Shown piece by piece: positions 45,478 to 58,407 of a stretch of DNA of 64,000 bases. A program made the translations under genes and the position numbers. Source of the stretch: Viola odorata (lineage: Eukaryota; Streptophyta; Magnoliopsida; Malpighiales; Violaceae); NCBI GenBank assembly GCA_963691705.1, contig OY829537.1:24242078-24306077 (forward strand), written 5' to 3'. The notes under the pieces are model-generated. The model was given only the letters and a program-made list of their open reading frames with translations. It was not told the DNA's origin and did no database searches. How positions within the stretch are numbered: the first letter of the stretch is position 1; every line of letters starts with the position of its first letter.

Positions 45478-46812
45478 TGATTAAAGTGTTAAATGTCTAT
45501 TATTCATCATCTTTTAGGTCTCTTTTAGGATGATGATACTGATAAATCATAAAGAACCAGTTGCTGAGAAGCAAATAATTCATTTAGAGTTGGAAGTACT
45601 TATTTAGAGCCAATTTTGGTGAGAAGAAAGCATATTCTATCCCAGGCTTGGGATAAGGTGAGGATTCGCAGTGTTGACCAGAGTCAACAAGATTAATGAG
45701 AAGCCAGACTGGGCCTGGGCCGCGAGCTGGACGTGAGCTGTCTGTTTCTAGAAGGCTTGTCTTGAAGAAGTCCTTCGACGATTAGAACTCTGTCTTGAGC
45801 TGAACTTCTCCTATTTTCAGTTTAGGAGATCTAAAACAATTAGATTTTATTTTATTTTATCCTTATCACTTTAGAAGTTTGAACAATTAGGATTATTATT
45901 TTAAAGAGCCGAAAGGAAAAGAGGTCGATCTCTTCTTCCTCCGCTTTTCTCTACTCTACTACCGTTGTTGCAGCTCGACTTTGTTTTCTATTTTCTTCTT
46001 TAATTCAATTACAATTTATGCATATCTCTTTATCTTTATTATGACTATGTCTGTCGTAGGCTAAATACCTTCTTCTTGGTAAAGGTTCTCTGTCCATGAT
46101 TCATCGATTGTGAGATCGAATTTCTCTTAACACATTCCATAACTTATATTTTACCCTTTTTGATAACACGTTAATTTATTCTTATTTTGTTTAAAGCATG
46201 ATCAATTTCACTTAGAACTTGAATGATTACAGTCTTTCTATAAAATTTTGGAGTCTACATTGTCAAGAGGAATACGAAGACGACTAACTGGTCGACGGTT
46301 AGAAAGAGGGTAGGATCAAGTTTATAGGAGTAGACACGTCTCTCTCCTAGACCTGGGATAGGTCTCTCCCCGTGTCTTTATCAATTGCTCAATTAAATCC
46401 TATAGAGTGTCTCTTAGGGTTATTAAATCGATTAGGGGTTTCTAATAGAGTGTCTCTTTAGGAATCTTGTGTAGGAGGAGAGTAGGAGATCTAGGTGACC
46501 AACCTAGTCTCTATAGCCGTCTTATAAGTTTGGTTTTTAATATACTTGCATCATCAGATAGAGTTTTTACTGAAAAGCTTTTATCACTTAGATACATCAA
46601 CTTATTATGTTTACTGTTTTCATTATTTTTGTCTCTTTAATTATTTGCATTGAACAATCTGTTATTGGCATTTACCATTTCCATATTACAAAGAATTGAG
46701 ATTAACCAACGAGTCCCTAAAGAACGATCCTTTCTACCACTTGCTACTGTTTTTATTGCATGCGCATGGTGAATTGTAGTTTGATTAATTTTGACAATTT
46801 CAGCGACCATCA
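45478..46812 (+). mobile_element. Athila-type solo LTR, 1335 bp
   Basis: It begins TGATTAAAGTG and ends GCGACCATCA, with perfect TAAAA duplications at 45473-45477 and 46813-46817. It aligns along its length with 49859-51153 and, more weakly, with the Athila LTR at 58408-59809 (shared TTTTAGG-GATGATAC start and TTGACNNTTTNNGCGACC end). No internal region is present, so it arose by LTR-LTR recombination. A TTTTAAAGAGCC near 45899 may be the TATA-like start region, which would put the hairpins at 46332-46511 in the transcribed part. Confidence 0.93.
46332..46511 (+). other. four-hairpin cassette in Athila LTR
   Basis: H1: AGACACG (46332) / CGTGTCT (46371) encloses AGACCT-GGGAT-AGGTCT. H2 (46396-46421): AATCCTA-T-AGAG, TGT loop, CTCT-TAGGGTT. 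H3 (46439-46464): TTTCTAA-T-AGAG, TGT loop, CTCT-TTAGGAA. H4 (46486-46511): GAGA-CTAGGT / ACCTAG-TCTC. H2 and H3 share the same AGAG-TGT-CTCT top on different lower stems. Confidence 0.7.
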
Positions 46813-46817
46813 TAAAA

Positions 46818-49007
46818 CTAGAAGCATACTTATTTGTTGCAATAGAAACAAAAATATACGTTTTAAATCATCAATTTAATTTTTAAAGAAAAGTTAGTTT
46901 TATGCAATTAATATACATGTTATATAATATATTTTATTTTATTTTAAATGAATTCTAGAATTATTAGAGACTATAAATATGTATATATTAGCTACGAGTG
47001 CTCTAAATAAACCATTTTTTAATTAGGGGGGATTTTTGGTCAAACATTTTTTCCAGATTAATCTTTTCTTATAATGCAATTAATGTTAGGGATATGCTTT
47101 TTTTAAAGCATATATAGCATATGTATGTTGTGGTTTACATTTATTTCTCCATAAATCTAGCTAATAAAAACAAAATATGTTATGATAAAATAGATTATAA
47201 GTTATAGAAATTATGCTAAAAATAATTATATAGATTACAAATAAAAAATACAATTGCAATTAAGTGTTAAATTATAATTGCATCTACTCATATAAATGAT
47301 GGGATTTGAAAATTCAATATATAATACTATATATTATTAAGTATGAAGAAGATAATAGGGAAGAAGTGATGTGATTATTGGGTTTCATCTTTGGTCTAAA
47401 CAAACCAGCATACGGGAAATGGGAACATATTGGTGTGGGCTTGGTGGGCCCATCGCTTGTCTAGCATGCGTTATCTTGTTCGGCATGCTTCTTCGTCTTC
47501 AATCCTTAACGTATTTCTCAATATATTATACCTTAACATTTCCTCTGTTTTTCTTTTTTTCTTCTTCTTAATTTTTAAACATTCTAATATTCAACCTTCT
47601 CTTAAAATGCCCTATAAATTTATTCCGTATTTAAATATTCCGATTTCTTCAAATATGCTCTCTATCTTTCCTGTATTATATAGTAAAAGTATAAATATAA
47701 TATAATATTTTTCCGTATGTAAGATAAATCTTGAATATACAGAAGCTTTCTTCGCCTATAAAAAAAATAAAAATAGAAGTTTTATTTTTTATTTTTTAAG
47801 GTAACAAAAGCTTTCTTCACGTATTTTGAGTTTTACATAGATTAAGTAAAGTAATTATTATTTGCTATTTGTTGATTTTTACTTCAATGCCTTCATATTT
47901 GCTGTTTTTTTCCTTCATATGTAAGGTAATAATTAGGGTATTATAGTCAAATTAGTCTAAAATTTACTTAATGAATCATAAATTATTATTTAATTTGACA
48001 CAAATCAAAACTCTAAATTCATCATTTAATTTCAGGCTGAAAAAAATTAGATCAATTTTAATTCTTAGAAATCGATAATAATAGTAACACTTTTTGTACC
48101 CTACAACTCATTGAACGTTTGTTTTGCTTTTTGAAGTGCATGTTTGTGCCAAAAGCAAGATTCTGATTGGACAAACAGGTCCAATTGTGTGATATGACCT
48201 TTTATCGGCCAGTGGACCAAACGCAAACGGTCCCAGATTAACATTCTACAATCTACCTACCACTGACCATAGGGAAGAAGGAATGTGTCTATGATCCATG
48301 TCAGTGCCAATGTTTCTTGTCATATTTTGTGTATACTTCACCTTTTGTTTTTCTTTTTAACATAATTTTACCTTTTCGTTTGATGATCAAATTGGGTGTA
48401 TGCAATTTTTGACTGTATTTTTTTCTCATAAAAAAAGATTTGTACCAAGCAAAAAAAGTCTAAATGAGGGTTACATCAAAAATTATTATGTTCGAGTAGA
48501 AAAAAAATTGGATAGAAAATACGATGAGACGATATAGCCTTTTATAATTGCTAATTTTATTAGGGAAACTTCTTAATGATTTCAAAATCTCTATGAATTA
48601 AATTCTCAACTTAGTTCATAGTAAGCAGATTGAAATGGCCAGCTCCACAAGTAGGACATGCTTGTGCATCAATGTCAAATGATAAAAAGATGTACATGTC
48701 AAAGAAAAAGTTCCTTTCAATTAATAAATAAAAAGATTGAATTAGATGTTGAAAATGTTCCATGAATTGGTTAATTAATCATTTCATTCTATGCCCTTGA
48801 TTTTATCATATAGCTATTTGCTATATAATCCAAATGGACATTTTTAGCAAATCATTTTGATAGAAGAATAAATTTTGTCTTTCAAAAAAGTTTGCTATAA
48901 AAAATTAGGAAAACATTTATAATCTCCTCCACCATTTAATATATTTTTTCGATCATTAGGGGAGATTTACACGTGTGTATATATATATTTTCAGTGATGG
49001 CACATTC
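46818..49007. other. AT-rich spacer
   Basis: No supported gene. A less AT-rich patch at 47390-47520 and one at 48120-48290 have no recognisable product. Confidence 0.35.
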
Positions 49008-49858
49008 TTAGGGGCTGTTTAGTTACGGAAAATTTTCTGAAAATTTTGCAAAAGTTGTTTCATAGCCAAAATTTTGCAAAATTTTCTGTTTTGCAAAAAT
49101 TTTCAAATTTTTTTTTTACTCTAGTTCAATAAATCCATATTATTAATCTAAAATAATAATAATGTTATTTTAAACATATCTACCCTCGTAATTTATGTAA
49201 ATTGATACAAATTGTGCTGAAAATATTTTATAATTGATATTTAACTAACTAATGCTTCTAATTAAAATCATATGAGTAAAATTCAATGTTTAACATTGTA
49301 ATGAATAACATTTTTTATCATGTTATTATCGAAAGTTACATTATGAAATAAATACAAACTCAATTTAAAATAAATAACTTCACACATCCTAAACAAATAA
49401 GAATAAATATGGCTAAAGATACACATTTTTTTATATTTATCTAAAATTAATCCTAGTAAATTGATTCCAATGTTCCAATTGTTTTAATTAATCAATACTC
49501 CTAATTAAACTCATACGAATAAAATTAGATCAATATTTACATACAAACATTAGTTTAATAAATACTAAATAAGTAAATACTAAATACTCCTAATTTTTTT
49601 TTTTTAGAGTTTTTACATTTTTTCTGGATTTTAGATTAATTTTTTCTATAGATTTTTTAATTTTTTTTGGGATTTTTTACATTTTTTACATTTTTTCTAA
49701 ACTTGTAGTGTTAATTCTGAAAAACCGTTTTGCAATTGCAAAACTTCAAATATAGCGTTTGTAAATTTTTTTAAACTTGTAGTGTTAATTCTGAAAATCT
49801 GTTTTGCAATTGCAAAACTGAAAAATTTGCTGAAAATTTTCCATTTGCAAAATGTTGC

Positions 49859-51153
49859 TGATTGGAGCGTTAAATGTCTATTTATCGTCGTCTTTTATGT
49901 CTATTTTAGGACGATGATACTGCTAATTCTCGGGTTTTTCACTCCTTTATTACAGAGAACGTTGCTGGACAACATTTCATTCGTTAGGAGCTGAAGCCGT
50001 TTGTTGCAGAGCAATTTTGTGGCTGCTGTTTCTTCTAGAAGATTTTGTCTTGCGGACTCCTGTTGGAACAAGAAGTCCTGCTGCTGATATTCTCCTACGC
50101 TTCTGTTAGGATTGTGGAACAAATATTATTCGATATTATCCTATTTTTGAATTTTAGAAATAGAGAATTTTAAGTAATTATTATTATTTAAGAAAGGAGG
50201 CTGCGCCTCTATGAAAGACTTCATCTTAGACACACAATATATTTCTTCTTCTCGGATAGAAAAGCAGCCATAGCTTGGAAAAGTTGTTGCTTAACTCTTC
50301 CTCTTTTTAATTAATTAATTACTTTTTATGCTTTTAATCTCTTTTATTTATTTATTATGATGATGCTTGGCTAAATTCTATTTTCCTTGTAAGGATTCAT
50401 TGCCATGAATAATTGATTGTGAGATCTAATTGTTCTTATTAAATTCCGGCTTATATCTCTATTTGTTTTAGTTGAATGTCAAGTTAATCTTATTCCTATT
50501 GAAGCCTGATCATCTACAAATAGGATTTGATTAAGTACAGTCTTCTCTTGATACTTTGGAGTCTACATTGTAAAGAGAGATGCGAAGGCAACTATCTGAT
50601 TGACGGATCAGAATAGAAAACGAATAGGGTCAGGTTTATAGGATTTTTATCCCAGACTTGGGATCGGTCTCTCCCTGTGAATTATCAATCATTTGATTAA
50701 ATTCTATAGAGTGTCTCTTAGAATTGTCAAACCGATTAGGGGCTTCTAATAGAGTGTCTCTTTATTAGCCTTGTTTAGGAGGAGAGTAGGAGATTTAGGT
50801 GAACACCTGGTCTCTATAGCCGCCTATAAGTTCGGTTTTGAAAATACTTGAATCAATGATCAATCAGTTTAATTCATGTGCTTAGTTGAATCATTACTGG
50901 GAACTTTGTCACCTTTGAACACACACACAAATAACTTTCTTTGCTGTTTATGTTATTTCTGTTATTTAATCCATTGCAATACAACAACTCAATATTGGTA
51001 TTTACCACCTGTTACTTATCTTGTCATTTACAAGGAATTTTAATTGTCCACCGAATCCCTGAGGAACGATCCTTTTACCACTTGCTACTGTTCTTATTTG
51101 CATGAGCATAGGTGAATTGTATTATTTTATTTTGACGGTTTTGGCAACCATCA
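49859..51153 (+). mobile_element. Athila-type solo LTR, 1295 bp
   Basis: TGATTGGAGCG to GGCAACCATCA, flanked by perfect GTTGC at 49854-49858 and 51154-51158. Clearly homologous to 45478-46812. Inserted into the first copy of the duplicated Harbinger-like segment; the second copy (near 52395) is uninterrupted and shows the empty site GTTGT. Confidence 0.93.
50648..50786 (+). other. four-hairpin cassette in second Athila solo LTR
   Basis: Hairpin ATCCCA-GACT-TGGGAT (50648-50663). H2 AATTCTA-T-AGAG, TGT, CTCT-TAGAATT (50700-50725). H3 CTAAT-AGAG, TGT, CTCT-TT-ATTAG (50746-50768) with GG/CC outside. A fourth stem AGGTG-AA-CACCT lies near 50776-50788. H2 and H3 occupy the same places as in the LTR at 45478. 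Confidence 0.7.
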
Positions 51154-51298
51154 GTTGCCGTGAAACAGAAATTGGAAAATTTTCTAACTTTTGGAAAATT
51201 TTCTGAAAAATTTTCAAAAGTTTTTTCTTCCTAAATGGCTTGTGCTTTTGAATTTAGACATGAATATATTTAGCATATTTATATTTGATCTTTAACAA

Positions 51299-51371
51299 AT
51301 AGTGAGTCATCCGGCCGCCTTGAGATACGTGCCAAAATAGTAAACGTCATTCTTTTGGGAATGGAGGGAGA
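51299..51371. mobile_element. truncated Stowaway (right half)
   Basis: AAATAGTGAGTCATCCGGCCGCCTTGAGATACG to GGAATGGAGGGAG matches the right arms of the other Stowaways. The left half is missing and the break coincides with the end of the duplicated Harbinger segment. Confidence 0.75.
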
Positions 51372-52815
51372 ACCATTTAATATATAATGGAGAAGTCAAT
51401 GAGTTATTTGATTAGTAGTAAAAATATCAGTAAAAATGTAGATGAGGTTGGAATTACCAACCGGCCGACTGCAATCATACTATGAGCAATTAGTTTGCTC
51501 ACGCGTTATTGCATGCTTCCTAACAACTGAAGAGAGCGCGTGGAGACTTTTATTTTCTTCGGAGGCGTCAACGTCAATGGCCGTTGATTGTGTCTAGATG
51601 ATCCTGCTTATGCCACGTTTGTCCGTCCAATGATGAATTTTATAATGATAAACCCACTTCTCCTTAGATTTCCTTTACCAACTTGGACCAATAATTAAGA
51701 AATATAAATCCAAGTCACAAATTTTAGTCCATATTCTTGGACCATAGTTATCAGAACCGGATCGGATAGTGATAAAAAAATATATTTTTTAGTTCAATCA
51801 AGTTTAAATTTGTAGTATTCATGTCATGAATAAATAATTCAAGACTATTTTATATGTATTTTATTTTCATGAATGGAAATATTATATTTATATTTAATTT
51901 TTAATTCCAATTTTGAATTTTCCAATTTTTTTGGAATTTTTTGATTAATTAATTTTCTTTTGGATTTCTACAATTTTTTTGAACAAATAATTTCATGTCC
52001 AAATAATTCAAGACTATTTTTTATTATTTTTAGATTTTTTACATTTTTTGGGGATTTTTACATTTTGTTTGGATTTTTTACATTTTTTGGGAATTTTTAA
52101 TTTTTTTTGAAATTTTTTACATTTTTTTGGATTTTTTTACATTTTTTGGATTTTTTACATTTTTTTAGAATTTTTTTAGATTTTTTAGATTTTTTTGGGA
52201 ATATATACATTTTTTAGATTTTTTTGGATTTTTTCTAAACTTATAGTGTTAATTCTGAAAAATTGTTTTGCAATTGCAAAACTTCAAATATGGCGTTTGC
52301 AAAATTTTCTAAACTTGTAGTGTTAATTCTGAATATCTGTTTTGCAATTGCAAAACTGAAAAATTTGCTGAAAATTTTCCATTTGCAAAATGTTGTTGTG
52401 AAATAGATTTTGGAAAATTTTCTAACTTTTCAAAAATTTTCCAAATTTTTTTTTTCTCCTAAATAGTTTGTGCTTTTGAATTTAGACATGAATATATTTA
52501 GAATATTTATATTTGATCTTTAACAAATTTAAAATAGGCTACTATTTCGTTTATTATATATTTTTAAAAAAAAATATTAGCATTAGTTTTTAATTAAAAT
52601 AAAATTGATTTAACAAAAGTAGTAGCTTTTGTTTTTCAAAAAAATAAGAAATAGTTGTTAGGTGAATACGATTTCGAGTTTTCTAAGGCTGAAAAATACA
52701 TTTTGCAAAACAGAAAATGTACTATAGTTGTGAAATAGAATTGAAAATTTTATAAAATTTTCTGTTGTTAAAAATTTTGCAAAATAGAAATTTTGCGTTG
52801 TGAAACGCAGCCTTA

Positions 52816-55477
52816 CCTTTTGTCTAAAATGACCAATAGTAAGCTAGCAACACCATACTACATATAATCCCTTTCATTAGGAATTGATGATTAATAGATG
52901 GTACTTGAGTCCTCCCTAATGATTCCAATTTGCTCTTTTCATTGCAATTTTTACTGGCGTAAGGTGATTGGTAATATCACATTAATAGACATTGCACCCA
53001 TAAATACTCAAAACTGTCTTCTTCAATACACCCATACGCCATAATTATATTTTCCAGATCGATGCCTCCACAGGATCCGCACCACCTCACTCCACTTCTT
53101 TGTCTTCTGCTAGGTCTAAACCATATCTATCAACACTAATCGTATTTATATCAGATAAAAAATTTCGTATTAAATAATTACTTGGTATACAAGAATATCT
53201 CCTTACCCAGTTTCCATCGTTATTTTTCGATAGAGATGTCTAGCTTGTAAATTCTAAACCACTCAAACATACTATATGAATTAATGTACAAAGATTATTC
53301 CCTTGCAACTTTGTTTTTCAATTAAAATCCCAATTGCAATGGAGTAAATTAAACATTCCATTCACCAAACCATAGGTGGCGCCTGAAGACCAATCACGTC
53401 CCACCAAATTTGTGCCAATGAAAAAACGTGGGTTTTCAACAATAGCCGGTGCAAAAAGGAGTGCTTATAGCGAGTCATCGTTAAACTGTAATAGATGAGT
53501 ATAAGAATGACAGAGAGAACATCCAAAAACACCAAAAGAAAAATAGTAACCGCAGCGACTAAAAATGTTAATAGATGTCAATGATAGTTTCTTCCACCAA
53601 GCAAGTTGGAATGATTTATCAACACAAAATACATTTGCAAAATTTTTTTAGTTTTCTTCCACACTATATTTAGATAGAGAAAACACTCAGAAAGATCGAG
53701 AGTAGAAAAAATTAAAGTGATAAAAGAAATAAAAAAATAAAGGAAAAGGAAAATATTGTAACACATGCTCTCTGAACAGTCTTGGTCGGGAGAGTGTGGT
53801 ATGTATAGTATACGCACAAAGCTTATGGGCCAATCAAGAGCTTCCACGTTGAGTGGTCTGGGAATTAAACTTTTTCACAAGGAGAGTAGTAGCCATTAAA
53901 AATTAGTATAATGGTTGACCAAAACAGAGCTTCCTTTTGGAGAACAATGATGCCAATCATGGCACGCAACTTAGCAACCCTATGTCTATACCATTCTCAA
54001 TTCTGAACTTTTCAGGCACAAGATAAGGTTTAAAAACAAAAAAATCACTTAAATATCTAGTAATAATCTGATAAAACCTCTTCATGTTCATGTATTCAAT
54101 TGATTTTGCACGATAAGCCTTAATTAAAGTTATTTGGTCAAAAAATAATCCATCACTTCCACTCTCCCATGAGTAAAACAAATGTGATCAATTTGATAGA
54201 AATGCCACGTTGAGATTTTTCACGCCAAAGCCGAATTACCAACAAGTGCAACAACTACATCATAAATGAACTCTTTTGGCGCTCAAAAGCGCAGTAAAAA
54301 GTGAAATCTGATTTGCTTGCTTCTCGGCCAAACCCATCAAAATCTACGAGCTAAGCAGTATGCATACAACTTTTTATGGCCGCAGGAAAGTTCGCTGCAT
54401 TTAAGTTTTTCTAGAGGACATGCTCAAAATCCACACACAATTTTTCATTGTAATGGGCTGATTTGAAGAGAGTGGGATTATTGGCCCACTACGAAGCCTC
54501 TAGATTCGTAAAGCGCCCCTGTGCTAAATAAAGGCTTTCAAAAGTAAATATTTTTATTGGGCCCGAGCAGCACCAACACTATAGTACAAGGCCCAACTGA
54601 TTGGCCTATCGCCTATGCATAACGACACAGAAATACACGAGGATAGATGCAAGAATAATATCTAGCAAGATTGGAAGGGTTATCCAGACTATGAAGAGAA
54701 ACCTAGACACAACATGGAATAACATAATCCATTGTACTTGAAAGTTCTAACAATGGAATAAAGTAACAACCAGCAAGAGCACTTGTGTATCCAAGTCGAA
54801 AAATGACCAACTGCCCTGACAGCAAATAGCCCCGACCAATTCTGGTGTTGCAAAAAAATCTTTTCATGATGAAATCAATTCATCTTAACGCAGGTAACGC
54901 AAAACATGTGATCGAGGAAATCAATTTAGAGCACATTTGATTACATGTAAAACAGGGTGCTGAAGACTTTGATTCTGCAAGTTTCAATATATTTTGTTGC
55001 ATTAGAAAGAAAAAACCAATGTCATGTAGATTAAGCAACATAAAGAGTAATTCTGTTCAACAGCTCAAAAATGCCAGAAACAAAGTAAAAGTGGCAGCTG
55101 AGCAGAGGTCTTATTTGACCTATAGTATACAAGAGCCGCTTTACAAAAATTCATACACCAGTGCTGATCCATGCAAAGGAAGATTTGCCATCATTCAAGC
55201 AATGACACAACCACTTCAACCAAAATTTCTTTCAAAAAGGCAGCAAATTAGACACGAGAAAAGGCCACAATACATATCAATAGAAAACAAAGATTAGCCA
55301 GCAGCTAATAGCATAATAAAGAGTAACACAAGACTCCCATAGTTGTTATGTTACAACATGCCACAAAGCAGGAACTACTAACATCCAGCAAGTACATAAT
55401 ATTACATACACCAGTAAGGAAAATAAACCTGACACCGGAAGCACTTGAAAATTGCCTAGACAAGCAAACAGCAAACT
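52816..55477. other. spacer and 3' flank of the H3.3 gene
   Basis: No supported gene to about 54700. The part next to 55477 would hold the H3.3 3' UTR. The open frame at 55019-55297 is antisense to it and resembles nothing known. Confidence 0.35.
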
Positions 55478-56225
<748 letters not shown>

Positions 56226-56231
56226 TATCGC

Positions 56232-56363
56232 CTACAAAATGCAAACAAAAACAAAAACAGTGAAGATGAATTGAATTGAAGCGCAGGAGATCGGATTTGA
56301 AAGGAATTGAAGAAATTAGGAGGGGAAAATGGACGGAACAGGATCTAGGGTTTGTTGGAATAC
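56232..56363 (-). other. 5' UTR intron of the H3.3 gene
   Basis: On the minus strand the donor CTAG/GTATTC (56362-56363) and the acceptor TTTTGTAG (ending 56232) leave six leader bases before the ATG. The interior is A/T-rich, as in plant introns. Confidence 0.7.
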
Positions 56364-56430
56364 CTAGCGAGGGGGAGAGTATTCTCTATTTTCGAATTTC
56401 GAAAACGCGATGAGAGGGGGAAGGTTGTTT

Positions 56431-56440
56431 CTATATAAAG
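56431..56440 (-). promoter_or_regulatory. TATA box of the H3.3 gene
   Basis: CTTTATATAG on the minus strand about 65 bp upstream of the predicted leader intron. Confidence 0.6.
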
Positions 56441-58407
56441 ATGACAATTTCATCCGCAGATATGGATATTCGTTCAATACCTGCCATTATGAGTGGATAT
56501 TATATGCAAAAGGGTTTTTGGTTGTTTTATGTGCAAGAATTGTTCTTCATTAAATCATTTTTAATTTACAGTTCTTTTTATGATTCTTTCTGAGAAATCA
56601 AATATAATACCATGAATTTTTATTGTCAATTGGGTTGAATTATATTATTCATTTAACTGCAACTTCCAAGCTAAAATCTGAGTCGTCAATTCTAAACTTT
56701 AACAATGGATTAATTTGTTAAACAAGAAAATAAATAATTAGAGAGATAAAGATTATTAGGAATATTTAGACGTCACAATGCATAAGAACTTAGCTCAATC
56801 AGCCCTTACCAAGAATGATGATGTTCTAGCCGGACATAATCATGGAAGAAAATAGAAATTTATTTATCATAGAACGAAAATTAATCTGTAAATTCCTTAA
56901 TGGAAAATTACAGAGCAAAGGTGTTTTTGGGAACAAGGAATGAGATGGAGTCGTGAGATGCTTTCCTAAGTGGCCTTCTGCAGCTTAAAAGCTACTACTC
57001 CAAATGTCCTATCTCCACTCCAACTCTTTCAAAATTAAAAACTATTAATTACAAATTTAAATTATTCAAATTCAAAACTAAATCAAATATTTGATTGTTT
57101 GTTCAAATAAGGATAATCCACTTAAGGATTTGATCTTGCAACACGACATCTCCTTCATAACCGCCTCCAGTTGTCAATCCAATCTTTTAGTTCAAATCCA
57201 TTTTCTCTACCTCTATGCAATTCCTGTAAAAGTAGAGAGAATTGGCACAAATAATTAGCCTTACTGTCCAATTAACTAGGAATTAGACAGTAAAAATATA
57301 GGAAATAAATGGTCAATTAAATTCCCCTACACTTAAATCATGCTTGCCCCCAAGCATACTGACTCAAAAACAAAACACACAGAAATGTAAAAACTAGAAA
57401 ACTAATATTTTTAACCATCCATCTCTTCACATAAAATGCTCAGACACTTCAATGCACAACTCTAGAACCGCATTACCAAGGCCTAACTAATACCCTTAAC
57501 ATCCTACATTTGCATAGTCATTAATTAGGTGCTCCATGACAGAATCTTATAATTTGGAACACAACAAAACAATTATGTTTTCCTTTAATTCCTATGCCAT
57601 ATAGACTGCAATTCTTTTAAGCACAATAAAACAGTTTTATTGAGCGTTGCTTTTTACCAGCATTTTTCATGAACCTTTGATCTTTTATGTAGTTTCTTGG
57701 ATGCTCCTACTTGATGAGGCAAGAGCACTAGAACAGACTGTTTTTTATTGCTCTTTTCCCCTTTTTCAATATTAGTTCTTTGGACACTCCTGCTTATTGA
57801 GGTAGGAGTACCAAAGCAATTGCTTTGGCTGTTCAGATGCAATCATTAATCAAAGACTCAACCAGTAGTACAATAATTAAAATCGGCAACCCTATGTGTC
57901 AAAGGATTTTAAGGTTAAGACAAAACAGTGGTGCATGTTCCTTTGCAAATCCTGGTGTTAAGCACCAAAATCATGAGTCTATACAAGTTAGGGATGTTAA
58001 AAGAGTATCAGGAACGTACTCTTATAAGAATTGGGAATGTTAACCCATTAGATTGCCTTGGCAGTATGGTATGGAGTCATGCAATCAAGTATCCTATTTT
58101 CTATGTGAAGGGATGAGTGTTTAAATACATGATGGTCTCTGATTTTTGAAAACACACAAAACATTACAAAACATGCAATTTTAACTAAAAATACGAAAAA
58201 ATTTAAATGAAAAAATCATGCATAAGACTCAAGGAAGAACATCCTATAGAGTCTTGGCCAGCGGCTTGGCCAAGACAAACTAAAAAAAAAAAAAAAAAAC
58301 CTCATGCATAAAACAATATAAAAAGAAAAAGAAAACACACAGAAAATCATGTATACACACAAAAATCTCCCCCACACTTGAAAGACACATTGTCGTCAAT
58401 GTGTGTT
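56441..58407. other. spacer with antisense Athila-like 3' sequence
   Basis: No intact gene. On the minus strand GGGGGCAAGCATGATTTAAG (near 57330-57355) and CAAGTGTGGGGGAGA (58367-58381) resemble the purine-rich stretches that follow the coding region in Athila elements. Two diverged direct repeats (GGATGCTCCTACTTGATGAG near 57698 and GGACACTCCTGCTTATTGAG near 57782) lie between them. Probably a decayed Athila 3' part in opposite orientation. Confidence 0.4.

Larger units (their letters stand above)
49011..52812. mobile_element. Harbinger-like element with internal duplication and nested solo LTR
   Basis: The left end GGGGCTGTTTAGTTACGG and the right end GTTGTGAAACGCAGCC form a weak terminal repeat, with TTA on both sides (49008-49010, 52813-52815). 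Both arms are full of AAAATTTTGCAAAA and AATTTTCTGAAAATTTT motifs. A segment containing AACTTGTAGTGTTAATTCTG twice occurs at about 49690-51303 (broken by a solo LTR) and again at 52220-52530. Between the copies lie a truncated Stowaway and about 400 bp of unrelated sequence, so the outer limits are less secure than for the other elements. Confidence 0.5.
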
